A stretch of DNA of 60,818 bases from Aquificota bacterium (GCA_027002265.1 JAMOTM010000002.1:1-60818); one strand, 5' to 3'; counted from the first letter of the stretch, positions 8,684 to 18,012 are shown. Translations and numbers: made by a program. The notes: generated by a model not told the origin, from the sequence alone.

Positions 8684-9202
8684 ATGAACTTTATAAAAAA
8701 ATATAAACTAGAAATTTTTTCTATTTTTCTTTTAATTTTAGCTGCCTTATCTGCTTTTTTCCAAGCTCAAGCTAAACTTATAGAGAAAAAAGTTGAAATA
8801 TATGAAAAAAAGATAAATAAAGAAAAAGCTTTGCTAAAAAAACTTTCTCAAAATATAAATACATTAACAAAATATATTATGGCTTTGCAAAAATTTAAGG
8901 AAATAGAAAAAAAATATGAACCTTTAGAAGTAGATTATACTACCGCCATTAATACTTATAATCAAATATTAACCTTAAAGAATTTATCTGAAAATAAAAA
9001 TAAACTTGAAATTACAACTCCCCAGACAAAGGGTAAGGAATTTTATTTTTATGTGACTATATCGGATCCAAAACTTTTTAATGATATTACAAAAAATCTC
9101 ATATTGACAAAAGATAAATTATTTTGTAGGGTGGAAGATTATAAAGATACTCGAAGTAAATATTTAGTAAAATTAAAATTGTTTTATATTTTAAAGGAGT
9201 AA
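8684..9202 (+). CDS. PilO/GspM-like inner-membrane protein
   Basis: A 172-residue bitopic protein: short basic N terminus, one membrane helix at about 8-26 (LEIFSIFLLILAALSAFFQA), a long coiled coil to about residue 75 (KLIEKKVEIYEKKINKEKAL) and a small alpha/beta periplasmic domain with alternating strands. This is the PilO/GspM plan: helix, coiled coil, ferredoxin-like domain. These proteins pair with PilN/GspL, here the product at 3171-4514. Start chosen at 8684 after AGAGGAAAAA. It is the last gene of the plus-strand group and converges on the ech operon. Identity to PilO is low, so the exact family stays open. Confidence 0.62.
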   Translation: MNFIKKYKLEIFSIFLLILAALSAFFQAQAKLIEKKVEIYEKKINKEKALLKKLSQNINTLTKYIMALQKFKEIEKKYEPLEVDYTTAINTYNQILTLKNLSENKNKLEITTPQTKGKEFYFYVTISDPKLFNDITKNLILTKDKLFCRVEDYKDTRSKYLVKLKLFYILKE

Positions 9203-9209
9203 TGAAAAA

Positions 9210-9227
9210 GGGGGGATAAAAACCCCC
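9210..9227 (-). terminator. Terminator of the ech operon
   Basis: GGGGG and CCCCC arms (9211-9215 with 9223-9227) around a 7-nt loop lie just past the echF stop at 9236. On the minus strand the hairpin is followed by CTTTTTC, a usable T tract. On the plus strand the tail is poor, so any effect on the convergent PilO-like gene would be weaker. Confidence 0.75.
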
Positions 9228-9235
9228 AAATTGTA

Positions 9236-9712
9236 TTAATTCTTTTTATCTTGATTATCTTCCTTTTTTCCTTGTTTAGCTTGCTGAGCTTTTTTAAGAG
9301 CTTCTTGTCTTTTTTTAGCAAGAGCTAGTTGCCATTTCTTTTTGCTTTCTTCGGCAAGCTTTTCAATTTCAAACCAAGTTTCATTTGGATTATCTTCCTT
9401 GGTAGCAGGCTCTGGCATCTTATCAGTTTGAATTAAAGCACCTTCTTTTGGACACTCTCTAACACACTCTCCACAATATATACATAGATAAGGATTATAT
9501 TTGTATTCTAGATTTCTAGAACCATCTTCTGGATAGATAAATCTTATAGCTCCAGCCGGACATACAAGTTCACATTTAGTACAAAATATACATTTTTCCT
9601 TGTTATAAACAATTAAACCTCTATAACCCTTTGGAGGTTCAGTTCCAAAACCAGGTAAAGTAGCTGGTTCACTAAATAAATTTTTTAAAGATTCTATAAA
9701 CATCTTAAGCAT
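9236..9712 (-). CDS. echF: Ech hydrogenase 2x[4Fe-4S] subunit EchF
   Basis: A polyferredoxin subunit of 158 residues. It carries two classical [4Fe-4S] motifs, CIFCTKCELVCP (about 41-52) and CIYCGECVRECP (about 77-88), the pattern of EchF, HycF and NuoI. These clusters pass electrons from soluble ferredoxin to the EchC cluster and the NiFe site. The final 50 residues are a highly charged Lys/Gln/Glu tail (AKQGKKEDNQDKKN at the end), longer than the minimal ferredoxin fold. It is the last gene of echABCDEF, 14 nt after echE, with a terminator 9 nt past the stop. Confidence 0.93.
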   Translation of the reverse strand: MLKMFIESLKNLFSEPATLPGFGTEPPKGYRGLIVYNKEKCIFCTKCELVCPAGAIRFIYPEDGSRNLEYKYNPYLCIYCGECVRECPKEGALIQTDKMPEPATKEDNPNETWFEIEKLAEESKKKWQLALAKKRQEALKKAQQAKQGKKEDNQDKKN

Positions 9713-9726
9713 TTTTCACCTCCAAA

Positions 9727-10812
9727 CTACCTTGCCGTACAAGATAGACAAGGATCAAAACTAATTATAATAGCTGGAACATCTGCGTAATTTGCACCTA
9801 TAAAAAGCTCTTTCAAAACGGGTATGTTTGAAAAGGTAGGAGTTTTTACTCTCATTCTAGTTAAGATTTGCTTTCCATCTCCCCTAACATGATAAAAAAG
9901 CTCTCCTCTTGGAGCTTCCCAACGACATACAGCTTCTCCTTTTGGCATACCTTTTACATTTTCTTTGTAATTTCCTTCTGGAAGGCCATCTAAAACATTC
10001 CATATCATTCTCATGGAAATAAGAAGCTCATCCATTCTCACCATATTTCTTGCCCAAATATCACCATCTTCATAAACTACCATTTCAAAACCAAGTTCTC
10101 TATAGGGAAGAGCATCAAATTCAGCTCTTGCATCTGTTCTTACTCCAGAACCTCTTGCAACGGGACCTGCTGCATTATATTTTTCTGCCATTTCTTTTGG
10201 AATTACTCCAACACCTTTCCATCTTAAATTTAAGGTATAGTCGTTTAAATATACATCTCTAAACCAAAAGAGCCTTTCTTCAAGTTTTTTCAATTTTTTT
10301 CTGAGCTCTTTTTCAACTTCTGGAGTTAGATCTCTATTTACTCCACCTATGCATCCATAGTCAAACTGAACTCTGTTTCCCGTAAGAAGCTCCAAGCATT
10401 CCATTACAAGTTCTCTATCTCTAAAAAGATACATAACTAAATTTTCATAACCTGCAGCTTCAGCTACGTGAGCCATTGCAAAAAGATGAGAGTGGATTCT
10501 ATCAAGTTCATGAGCTAAAACTCTTAGGTATTTAGCTCTTTTTGGAGCTTCAAATTCTAGGAGTTTTTCTATAGCAATTATATAGGCCATATTATGAGAT
10601 ATAGAACATAATCCACAAATTCTTGGAACAACGTATGCTACTTGTTTATAACCAATTTTAGTTTGACAAGCTTTTTCTATACCTCTGTGAACATATCCAA
10701 CATCTACTTCTACATTTGTAATTATTTCATTTTCTGTTTCAAAAACAAATCTTACAGGTTCTGGTAAAGCAACGTGTTGACTACCAAAAGGAACAATCAT
10801 TTTATTTCCCAT
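9727..10812 (-). CDS. echE: Ech [NiFe]-hydrogenase large subunit EchE
   Basis: The catalytic subunit of a group 4 energy-converting [NiFe]-hydrogenase, 361 residues. The L1 motif RICGLC gives Cys66 and Cys69. The L2 motif DPCLSCTAR at the very C terminus gives Cys355 and Cys358. All four Ni/Fe ligands are present, so this is a true hydrogenase rather than a complex I NuoD relative. The protein stops right after L2, as described for EchE and CooH, so no C-terminal peptide needs to be removed by a maturation protease. The start at 10812 has AAGGAGGT 8 nt upstream. It lies within the complete echABCDEF gene order. It reduces protons with electrons from ferredoxin or runs in reverse. Confidence 0.96.
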   Translation of the reverse strand: MGNKMIVPFGSQHVALPEPVRFVFETENEIITNVEVDVGYVHRGIEKACQTKIGYKQVAYVVPRICGLCSISHNMAYIIAIEKLLEFEAPKRAKYLRVLAHELDRIHSHLFAMAHVAEAAGYENLVMYLFRDRELVMECLELLTGNRVQFDYGCIGGVNRDLTPEVEKELRKKLKKLEERLFWFRDVYLNDYTLNLRWKGVGVIPKEMAEKYNAAGPVARGSGVRTDARAEFDALPYRELGFEMVVYEDGDIWARNMVRMDELLISMRMIWNVLDGLPEGNYKENVKGMPKGEAVCRWEAPRGELFYHVRGDGKQILTRMRVKTPTFSNIPVLKELFIGANYADVPAIIISFDPCLSCTAR

Positions 10813-10815
10813 AAT

Positions 10816-11169
10816 TTATGACCTCCTTAGTGGTGCAGGTGGGCTATCGGGTTCTAAAAAGAGACCTTTTTGAGCACCTTCTATTTTTAATCCAAACAAA
10901 TCTGCAAGCTCAGCTTCGGATATCCAAGCAGAAGGAATAATATCTGTTATAGTTGGAATGGTATCTTCGTACGTAACGTCTAAAGAAAAGGCTATTGGCT
11001 CTTCCATAGTATCATATTTTGAAAAAAAGTATTTTAAATTCACTTTACCATTCCCAAAATCTATTGCATTTATAGTTATAAAGTGATATTTAGAAGGATC
11101 ATAAAAATTTTTAATATCATCCTTTAATTTTTCCAAAGAAGTTTCTATAACTTTAAAGTTTTTATACAT
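10816..11169 (-). CDS. echD: Ech hydrogenase subunit EchD (NuoC-like)
   Basis: A small peripheral subunit corresponding to NuoC (30-kDa subunit) and EchD. I place the start at ATG 11169 (MYKNFKVIE), preceded by GGGAGG with a 6-nt spacer. A start 39 nt further upstream would lie inside echC and lacks this signal. The protein is then 117 residues. It has the NuoC-like end AELADLFGLKIEGA, close to the ELYDMFGI element of the family, and finishes with PPAPLRRS. The subunit holds no cofactor and stabilises the EchE-EchC core. It lies 3 nt before echE. Confidence 0.88.
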   Translation of the reverse strand: MYKNFKVIETSLEKLKDDIKNFYDPSKYHFITINAIDFGNGKVNLKYFFSKYDTMEEPIAFSLDVTYEDTIPTITDIIPSAWISEAELADLFGLKIEGAQKGLFLEPDSPPAPLRRS

Positions 11170-11185
11170 TATTATCCTCCCTTTT

Positions 11186-11755
11186 TTAATCACATTTAGG
11201 AGTTTCAAGCTTTCTTTGAATATATTTAGAAACTAAATCATAAATAATCTTTCTTCTATCCACTACCTGACCGTGCATAAGCATTTTTGCTACTATTTTT
11301 TCATATTCCTTCTTTATTACAGTTGGAATTTCTATAGTATCTTTAGTTTTCTTTTCCCAAATTTCTAAAGCTAAAGCTATTCCCTTAAGTATATTTTCAG
11401 GCCTTGCAGCACACCCGGGAACATAAACATCAACGGGAATATATCTATCTACTCCATTTTCTACATTATACATATGTCTAAATACTCCCCCAGTACAAGC
11501 GCAAGCCCCTACCGCAACTACAACCTTAGGTTCGGGCATTTGCATATATAGTCGAAGTAACCTAGCTCTTGTTCTTTTTGTAACGGGACCTGTTACAACT
11601 AAAATATCTGCTTGCTTTGGATTACCTTTATTTATAATTCCAAATCTTTCTACATCATACTTTGGTCCAGTACAAGCTAAAATTTCAATATCACATCCAT
11701 TGCAACTCCCACAGTTATAGTGAAGAATCCATGGAGATTTTTTTCTTATACTCAT
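11186..11755 (-). CDS. echC: Ech hydrogenase small subunit EchC (NuoB-like)
   Basis: Subunit that carries the [4Fe-4S] cluster next to the NiFe site, homologous to NuoB. The N terminus has CGSCNGCDIE, then VVAVGACACTGG and VYVPGCAARPENI, which supply the cluster cysteines. The start is ATG 11755, which has GGAGGT 7 nt upstream and overlaps the echB stop by ATGA. A longer in-frame form starting at 11770 lacks a good site. The product is 189 residues with a C-terminal helical tail of about 50 residues. Expected role: electron transfer from the EchF clusters to EchE. Confidence 0.95.
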   Translation of the reverse strand: MSIRKKSPWILHYNCGSCNGCDIEILACTGPKYDVERFGIINKGNPKQADILVVTGPVTKRTRARLLRLYMQMPEPKVVVAVGACACTGGVFRHMYNVENGVDRYIPVDVYVPGCAARPENILKGIALALEIWEKKTKDTIEIPTVIKKEYEKIVAKMLMHGQVVDRRKIIYDLVSKYIQRKLETPKCD

Positions 11756-12597
11756 AGTACATACCTCCATAGGGCTAAAACAAAAATATTAAGTGCAGCA
11801 AGAGGTAAAAGGAAAAACCAAGCAAATTTAATCATTTGATGGAAAGTAGTTCTACAAGTAGAGTTGTCTAAAGCATTGACGAAGATGAAAACAATTAATG
11901 AAAGTGCAAGTCCGAGCCACCAATTAGCACCAGTAAATAAAAATACTATAGCAAATACAAAAACATATTCTATCCATTTAGCAGTGTATATTGCTTCGTA
12001 GAAAAAGCCACTATAATCTACCTCAGGTCCTCCAATAATTTCTTGATGAGCCTCCGAAATATCAAAAGGAGATTTTTTTAGTATTGCTGGAATTGCAAGG
12101 ACAAAAGCGATAAATACTAAAGGTAAATAAACTAAAGGTATTCCAGGGTATTTAAACATTTCTTCTACACTCCAAGTTCCCGTTACTAAAAAGAGTCCAA
12201 CAGCTAGTAAAATTAAAAGAGGTTCTACTGCCATCAAATGAACTATTTCTCTTAAAGATCCCATAACGCTATAGGGAGAAAGTACACTAAATCCACCTAT
12301 AATGAAAAATGCCATAGCTAAAATATGAAGAAAAAGACCTACTAAAATATTTGGTCCACATAAAAAAGCCGATAGAGCAAACCACGTTGCAAAAAAGAAG
12401 GCAATACCCATCATACTGTGAAAAGAGTGAACTTGAATAGGTCTTTTTTGTAAAAGTTTTACAAAATCATAAAAAGGTTGTAAAAGTGGAGGACCTTGTC
12501 TATTTTGCATTCTAGCTCTTACTATTCTTTCAAATCCATATATAAATCCGCCTATAATAGGAGATAAAAACGCTATTGTTTTTAATATCCACGCCAT
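11752..12597 (-). CDS. echB: Ech hydrogenase membrane subunit EchB (NuoH-like)
   Basis: A 281-residue integral membrane subunit with about eight hydrophobic helices, homologous to NuoH, HycD and EchB. It anchors the hydrogenase module to the ion-translocating membrane part. Recognisable NuoH-like elements are the amphipathic loop ERIVRARMQNRQGP near the N terminus and the acidic loop FDISEAHQEIIGGPEVDYSG at about 178-197, which includes the conserved EA.QE and GPE.DYSG motifs. The start touches the echA stop and the end overlaps echC by ATGA, so the operon is tightly coupled. Confidence 0.95.
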   Translation of the reverse strand: MAWILKTIAFLSPIIGGFIYGFERIVRARMQNRQGPPLLQPFYDFVKLLQKRPIQVHSFHSMMGIAFFFATWFALSAFLCGPNILVGLFLHILAMAFFIIGGFSVLSPYSVMGSLREIVHLMAVEPLLILLAVGLFLVTGTWSVEEMFKYPGIPLVYLPLVFIAFVLAIPAILKKSPFDISEAHQEIIGGPEVDYSGFFYEAIYTAKWIEYVFVFAIVFLFTGANWWLGLALSLIVFIFVNALDNSTCRTTFHQMIKFAWFFLLPLAALNIFVLALWRYVL

Positions 12598-14456
12598 TAG
12601 ATCATACCTCCACCAAAGATGAGAGTAAGAATTATTAAAGCTAAAGCTATATACTCAACATAAGGAGTTACCTTATCTAAGCATTCTAAACTGTATGTTC
12701 CAACTCTAACAGGAATAGTTTCTCCACATAAATACTCGGGTACTCTATCAGCTTTAAGACGTATTCTGTATGCTATTAAAGGTACAATGGTTACAAAAGC
12801 TAAAGCTAAAGCTATTACCCAGAAAGGAATAACTAAATTTCCTACTACTAGATCTAAAGTTCCCATTTTTACTGGTAAACTTACTCCAAGAACGTGGATA
12901 ACAATAGGGTTAAATACTTTCTGAATTAAAGGTGCTATAAATAAAGTTCCAAAAAATGCAGCTAATACATATAAAAAGTTTGGAATAAAATAAGCGGCAG
13001 GTATTTTTTCAAATTTTACTTTTACATCTTCTTCATTATGGGTAACAATTACTCCAAGCACTTTCAAATATAAACTTGTTAAAGATACTCCACCAATGGC
13101 AAGCATAACAATAGTAATGACATGAGCCGCTCTATTTAAAAGACCAGCCACTTCAGATAAAGTGAACCATTTAGCTATAAACATTGCAAATGGAACCATG
13201 GTCATACTTAAAAGTCCAAAGAGGATAAATAGAACAGTTATAGGAGCTTTATTAATTAAACACTTAATATCATATATAGTTTTTGCGTGGTAAAGCTTTT
13301 CGATAACTCCAGCTTCAAGGAAGAGTAAAGCTTTAGAAATTGCGTGGAAGAGCATTAAAATAGCTGCGGCTGCAACAGCTATAGGAGTTCCAATCGCACC
13401 TGCAAGCATCATTAAAGCTAAAAGAGAAATTGTGGAGTAGGCCAAGATCTTTTTAAAGTAAACTTCTTTAAGAGCAAAAAGTGCTGCTACTACAAATACA
13501 AAACCCGTTGTAATAATTAAAAGTTTAGAAAGTAGAGTTCCAGTTATCGCAGGGGATAATCTTAAGATTAAGTAAGGAGCAATTTTTACCATAGTAGCTG
13601 AGTGTAAAATTGCAGATACTGGAGTAGGAGCAACCATAGCTCCAAGAAGCCACTTATGAAATGGAATTTGAGCTCCTTTAACTAAGGCAGAAATTACTAA
13701 AAATGCAAGTGGAATTATAGATAAAACTGTTGCTCCAATATTAAGAATATCTGTAAAGTGATATACTCCATAATAGTGGATAAAAAATAATAAAGAAATT
13801 AAAATTGCAACTCCTCCAATTTGGTTCATCCAAAGAGCTAAAAGTGCATTTCTAATAGACATAGCATCTTTTCTAAATCTGATTAAAAGGTACGAAGCCA
13901 AAGTTGTAGTTTCAAAAAGTGCGAAAAACCATTCTAAGTTATTTACAGCTACAGCATAATTCATTACACCTAAAAACCATAAAAGTAAAGCTACAAAAGG
14001 TGCAACTTTTTTCTCATCCTCATCTGCCATATATTGATTTGCAAATATAACAATTAAAGAACCTATAAAACTAACAATTAGAAACATAAAAGCTGACAAT
14101 TTGTCAATATAGATGTTAGGAGTTTGAGAATGAGGCATTATCCATACATTCCATAAAAGTAAAAAGATTTGCGCAAAAGCTAGAAGATAAATAAGCTTAT
14201 GCTTGTACTTTATACCTTGATGAACAAAATAGAAAAGTAGTAAAAAGTCATATAAAAGCATAAGACCGTCAAGCCAGTGAGGCGTTTCGATAAAGGTTGG
14301 TAAAGGAGCTTTGAAGAAGAACCAAAAAGCAATAGGTGCCATTAAAAGAAAATTAATGGTGGATATTAAAATTGAAAAATTTTTGTCTCGGATAATTGCT
14401 ACTAAAAAAGCAAATATCCACGGCAGCAAGACTAGTAACCAAAATAAAGTTTCCAT
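12597..14456 (-). CDS. echA: Ech hydrogenase antiporter-like subunit EchA (NuoL/MrpA family)
   Basis: A 619-residue, highly hydrophobic protein of the proton-conducting membrane family (NuoL/M/N, MrpA/D, EchA). It contains the core motif with lysine and histidine residues, LVISALVKGAQIPFHKWLLG, followed by APTPVSAILHSATMVKIAPY, the conserved signature of this family. A glutamate for ion translocation is seen in ALFETTTLASYLL. The C-terminal part has VPEYLCGETI, also typical of EchA-like proteins. It couples electron flow to H+ or Na+ pumping. It is the first gene of echABCDEF, with GGAGGCC upstream and an extended -10 at 14501-14509. Confidence 0.94.
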   Translation of the reverse strand: METLFWLLVLLPWIFAFLVAIIRDKNFSILISTINFLLMAPIAFWFFFKAPLPTFIETPHWLDGLMLLYDFLLLFYFVHQGIKYKHKLIYLLAFAQIFLLLWNVWIMPHSQTPNIYIDKLSAFMFLIVSFIGSLIVIFANQYMADEDEKKVAPFVALLLWFLGVMNYAVAVNNLEWFFALFETTTLASYLLIRFRKDAMSIRNALLALWMNQIGGVAILISLLFFIHYYGVYHFTDILNIGATVLSIIPLAFLVISALVKGAQIPFHKWLLGAMVAPTPVSAILHSATMVKIAPYLILRLSPAITGTLLSKLLIITTGFVFVVAALFALKEVYFKKILAYSTISLLALMMLAGAIGTPIAVAAAAILMLFHAISKALLFLEAGVIEKLYHAKTIYDIKCLINKAPITVLFILFGLLSMTMVPFAMFIAKWFTLSEVAGLLNRAAHVITIVMLAIGGVSLTSLYLKVLGVIVTHNEEDVKVKFEKIPAAYFIPNFLYVLAAFFGTLFIAPLIQKVFNPIVIHVLGVSLPVKMGTLDLVVGNLVIPFWVIALALAFVTIVPLIAYRIRLKADRVPEYLCGETIPVRVGTYSLECLDKVTPYVEYIALALIILTLIFGGGMI

Positions 14457-14500
14457 GGAAGGCCTCCTAAGTTTTCTTTATATGGAGTTGATTATATAAA

Positions 14501-14509
14501 ATTATAACA
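14501..14509 (-). promoter_or_regulatory. Extended -10 promoter of echABCDEF
   Basis: On the minus strand the sequence reads TGTTATAAT, an exact TGNTATAAT extended -10. It lies about 45 nt upstream of the echA ATG, giving a short leader with the GGAGG site. No clear -35 at 17 bp. The rest of 14510-14659 is AT-rich and shows no other structure. Confidence 0.55.
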
Positions 14510-14659
14510 AAATTTTTGCAAGAAATTTACATGTTAGTATTACCTAACTATTAATTGTTATTACTTACTTTTACTTATTTAAATATAAAAATAGTTTTTA
14601 TTTTGAAAGAATTAAAAATTGAGAATTTAAAGATAAAAATAGATTAAAAGGAAAATTTT

Positions 14660-16705
14660 TTAAGATTTTTCTTTAAGAAACTTAAGAGCATCTTCTAAAG
14701 ACATAGGTTTACCAATGTAAAAACCTTGTAAAAAGTCTACTCCAATATTTCTTAATACTTTTATAGTTTCTTCATCTTCAACAAATTCTGCAATAGTTTT
14801 TAGATCTAATTTTTTAGCCATAGCAACAATAGCTTCTATGGCATGTTGTTTGTATGTATCTTTCGCTATATCTTTTACTAAGGATCCATCTATTTTTAAA
14901 TATTTGATAATATTTTCCGAAGCTAAATCTATAACCGTTTTTAAAGAAGAAAATCCACTTCCAAAATCATCTACTGCAAAAACCTTTTTGTATATTTTTG
15001 CAAGCTCTTTTAAAAAATCTATATTTTGAACAATATGTTGCTCGGTAATTTCAAAAATACAATCTTTAAAACCAAAAGTTACACGTTTTATTATTTGTTC
15101 ATCATATAAAGATTTTGGAGATAAGTTAATAAATAATTTTATAGGAATTTTATCTCTTATTTTTTCTATATACTCTAACATTTTTAAATCTATTTTAGTA
15201 ACTAATCCACTTTCGGTTGCTACATCAATAAACATGCCGGCAGGTAAAATTTTATCTTTGTCTTTAATACGGGCTAAACATTCAAATGCGTAGGGTTTTA
15301 AGCTGTCGGCATATACAATAGGCTGAAAGTAAGCTATAATAGCATCTTCTTTTAATTTCCTTTCTAAGAAAGCTTGCTTTTCTAAATTTTCTTTGATAAT
15401 AAGCCTTACATCTTTTTTTTGTTCATATAGATATACATCTCCCTTTTTTTGTTTTTTACTTTCTGCGATAATATATTCTATAGTTGAAGCAAAATTTCTC
15501 TTCCAAGCGTTATCTTGGGAAGTATTATCAATATAATAAACACCTATAGTAAACTTTGGAGAATACTCTAGATTTTGATCTTTAAGTTTAATATCAAGTT
15601 TGATATTTTCAAGTTTCTTTTTTATTTCTTCAATATTTATAGGTTTATCGGGAATAAAAGCTACAAAAGTATTTCCTGAAAATCTACTGATATAGGCATC
15701 TTTTAAAATTTCTTTTATTTTTTGAGAAAGTTCTTTTAAAACAATATCTCCTATTTGATGACCATAAAGTTCATTTATATATCTGAAATTAACAATATCT
15801 AAAGTTAATATATGAGCTCGATAAAATGGAGTTTTTAAAATATTTTTTATAAAAGTTTGTCTATTTGGAAGAGAAGTTAATCTATCTTTTTCGGATAATT
15901 CTTTCCATTTTCTTCTATCTCTAATTAAAGTTATAATAATGTAGGCATTAGAAATAAATACTGCTAAAACCAAAATAGTAAATATAAAACCAAGATACCT
16001 TTTATGAAAAGTGCATTTACTTTTCTCCTTTTGAATACTTGTAAGAAGATTATTTAAAAGATTATCTTGAAATTTTGAAAATTCATTTAGAGTTTTGAAA
16101 TATAATTTAGAAGATTGATTTATAGAAACTTTATTTAAGTTTTCATTTAGTTTTAAAAGAAATTGAGAAATATAGTGGCTATCATCTAAAATAGAAAAAT
16201 CTTTTATATTCTTAAAATAATTTTTTACCTCTTTGAGAGGAGAAGTTTCATTTATATTTGATCTTAGAAAATAATTTGATACTTTATTTTGAACTATATC
16301 TGAAAATAGGATGGATTTGTATTTATCAATAAAATCTATTTTTACCTTTATATCCTTTGGTAGTGTTAGATTAGTAATTATTCTATTATTTAAGTTTTCA
16401 AAATTTTCAATAGTACTTTTAAGTTTAAAAGTATCTAAAAACTGAATTTCCTTTTTTAATTCTGGTGAAATATCTTTTAAATTGCACTCAGGTATAGTCT
16501 TATTAAAGTAATTTTTTAAGATATAACAATACTCTAGCTTTTGCAGGGTTCTTAATTTTTCTTGACTGCTTTTTAATCTTAAAACAGCTTTTTCTGTTAC
16601 TTTTAAGTTCCTTATATTTTCCGAAACTGTATCCATATATTTATAAGTAATAACAGAAAGTAATATGAATGATAATATTAATACTGTTAATGCTTGAAAC
16701 TCCAT
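14660..16705 (-). CDS. Membrane GGDEF-EAL protein, likely c-di-GMP phosphodiesterase
   Basis: A 681-residue signalling protein: membrane helix near the N terminus (LTVLILSFILLSVITYKYM), an all-helical periplasmic sensor of about 210 residues, a second helix near 235-255, then GGDEF and EAL domains. The GGDEF active site is degenerate: the loop reads RFSGNTF where R.GGDEF is expected, so cyclase activity is unlikely. The EAL domain looks complete: ECLAR in place of EALLR (the Glu is kept), FINLSPKS, FEITEQ, VDDFGSGFSSL, LKIDGSL, IAEFVE and LQGFYIGKP. I infer phosphodiesterase activity, with GGDEF perhaps as a GTP sensor. Last gene of the tsaC-ribD-chaperone operon, 2 nt after its neighbour. 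A possible target is pilus function, but that is only context. Confidence 0.9.
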   Translation of the reverse strand: MEFQALTVLILSFILLSVITYKYMDTVSENIRNLKVTEKAVLRLKSSQEKLRTLQKLEYCYILKNYFNKTIPECNLKDISPELKKEIQFLDTFKLKSTIENFENLNNRIITNLTLPKDIKVKIDFIDKYKSILFSDIVQNKVSNYFLRSNINETSPLKEVKNYFKNIKDFSILDDSHYISQFLLKLNENLNKVSINQSSKLYFKTLNEFSKFQDNLLNNLLTSIQKEKSKCTFHKRYLGFIFTILVLAVFISNAYIIITLIRDRRKWKELSEKDRLTSLPNRQTFIKNILKTPFYRAHILTLDIVNFRYINELYGHQIGDIVLKELSQKIKEILKDAYISRFSGNTFVAFIPDKPINIEEIKKKLENIKLDIKLKDQNLEYSPKFTIGVYYIDNTSQDNAWKRNFASTIEYIIAESKKQKKGDVYLYEQKKDVRLIIKENLEKQAFLERKLKEDAIIAYFQPIVYADSLKPYAFECLARIKDKDKILPAGMFIDVATESGLVTKIDLKMLEYIEKIRDKIPIKLFINLSPKSLYDEQIIKRVTFGFKDCIFEITEQHIVQNIDFLKELAKIYKKVFAVDDFGSGFSSLKTVIDLASENIIKYLKIDGSLVKDIAKDTYKQHAIEAIVAMAKKLDLKTIAEFVEDEETIKVLRNIGVDFLQGFYIGKPMSLEDALKFLKEKS

Positions 16706-16707
16706 AG

Positions 16708-18012
16708 CTACTTAACTATCTCTTTATTTATATATATTGGGATCTTTTGAGTTTGAGTATTTATAAAATAATTTAAAATAAATTTTTGTTTATAGCTAAG
16801 TATTTTCGATTTGAGAGTTTCAAGTTTGGTATTATTTATTTCATTTTTAGTTACAAAATAATATTTTTCTGGAATAACAATAATTATACCTTCCTTTGTT
16901 GGAAGAGGTGGTACGGGTACATTTTCAGGCCACATATAAAGTAAACTTACATCTTCAGGATTTAATAAATGAAAATTTTTTAAAAACTCTTCTTGATTGT
17001 ATAAAACAAACTGCCATTGAGTATTTTTTGGTAATTTCACTTGTTTTCCATTTAAAAGATCTTGATAAAGTTTTTGAGCGTAAGCTACTAATTTTTCTTT
17101 AGTTTTTTCAAGTTTTACAGCTTGTAAAAGTTTTGGAGGAAAACTTTCTATATCTTTTCTTAAATCATAAGTTACTTTATAGAAAACTAAACTTCCATTT
17201 ATTTCTAAAGTTCCTTCTAGAGAGGAAGGAGTTTTAAACTTTAAAATAAATTCTGAATAAGGCATACAAGACAGTTTTTTATAATTTTCATCTTGCTTTA
17301 AAAATAGAATTTCTTTTTTTATTTTTTTTAAACTTTCACTTTTTGGGAAAACTTTATAATAAACTATTTTTTCTAACAAATTTTCATATCCATCTTTATG
17401 AGAATTTATAAATTTAATAATATCCTCTCTTCTTATCTTTACTTTAAACATTGAGGGTGTAAGCTCTAAAATTTTAAAATTTCTTTTAGCAAAGCTAATT
17501 TGGTAAAGAGCTAGAGCTTCTAAATTTGTAACATAAGGAGCTTGAGAAATATAAAATTTTACCTTTTCCAAGAGAAGCTCTTTTTTTATTTCTTTAAAAA
17601 GCTCACTTGGTGAATATCCTATTTGATGAGCATATTTTGAAAAAGCTTCTGCAGAAAAAACGTTACTTTTCAAAAAGGTTTCAGCAATAAATTCTTTTAC
17701 AAAATCATCTGAAATATATATCTTATTTTTTTTAGCAAAATCTAATAATATACCTTGAGTAATTAAATAGTTTAAAACAAGTTTTTTTAAAGTATCTTCA
17801 TCTAAATTTGAAAACTTTTGTCTTAATCTATCATAAGTTCTTATATATTCGTACTTTGAAAAGGTAATGTCCCCAACTTTAATAGCATAATGGGAAAAAA
17901 TAGAACTTATATTAAATCCAAGGGTGTAAGACAAGCCCCCTATAAAAGCTATACTTGTAATAATAACTAAAATTTTATTTATATTTTTATACTTTGAGAA
18001 AAACTCTATCAC
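16708..18012 (-). CDS. PpiD/SurA-like membrane-anchored periplasmic chaperone
   Basis: A 434-residue protein with an N-terminal membrane anchor (about 12-33) and a SurA/PpiD N-terminal chaperone region: TFSKYEYIRTYDRLRQKF, then TLKKLVLNYLITQGILLDFA and a long helical section with FSAEAFSKYAHQIGYSPSEL, typical of the SurA_N_3 domain in PpiD. In full-length PpiD (about 620 residues) parvulin domains follow. Here the C-terminal half shows no clear parvulin motif, so the peptidyl-prolyl isomerase part seems lost or very diverged. Likely role: holding secreted polypeptides as they leave the Sec channel. It overlaps ribD by ATGA. Confidence 0.75.
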   Translation of the reverse strand: MIEFFSKYKNINKILVIITSIAFIGGLSYTLGFNISSIFSHYAIKVGDITFSKYEYIRTYDRLRQKFSNLDEDTLKKLVLNYLITQGILLDFAKKNKIYISDDFVKEFIAETFLKSNVFSAEAFSKYAHQIGYSPSELFKEIKKELLLEKVKFYISQAPYVTNLEALALYQISFAKRNFKILELTPSMFKVKIRREDIIKFINSHKDGYENLLEKIVYYKVFPKSESLKKIKKEILFLKQDENYKKLSCMPYSEFILKFKTPSSLEGTLEINGSLVFYKVTYDLRKDIESFPPKLLQAVKLEKTKEKLVAYAQKLYQDLLNGKQVKLPKNTQWQFVLYNQEEFLKNFHLLNPEDVSLLYMWPENVPVPPLPTKEGIIIVIPEKYYFVTKNEINNTKLETLKSKILSYKQKFILNYFINTQTQKIPIYINKEIVK

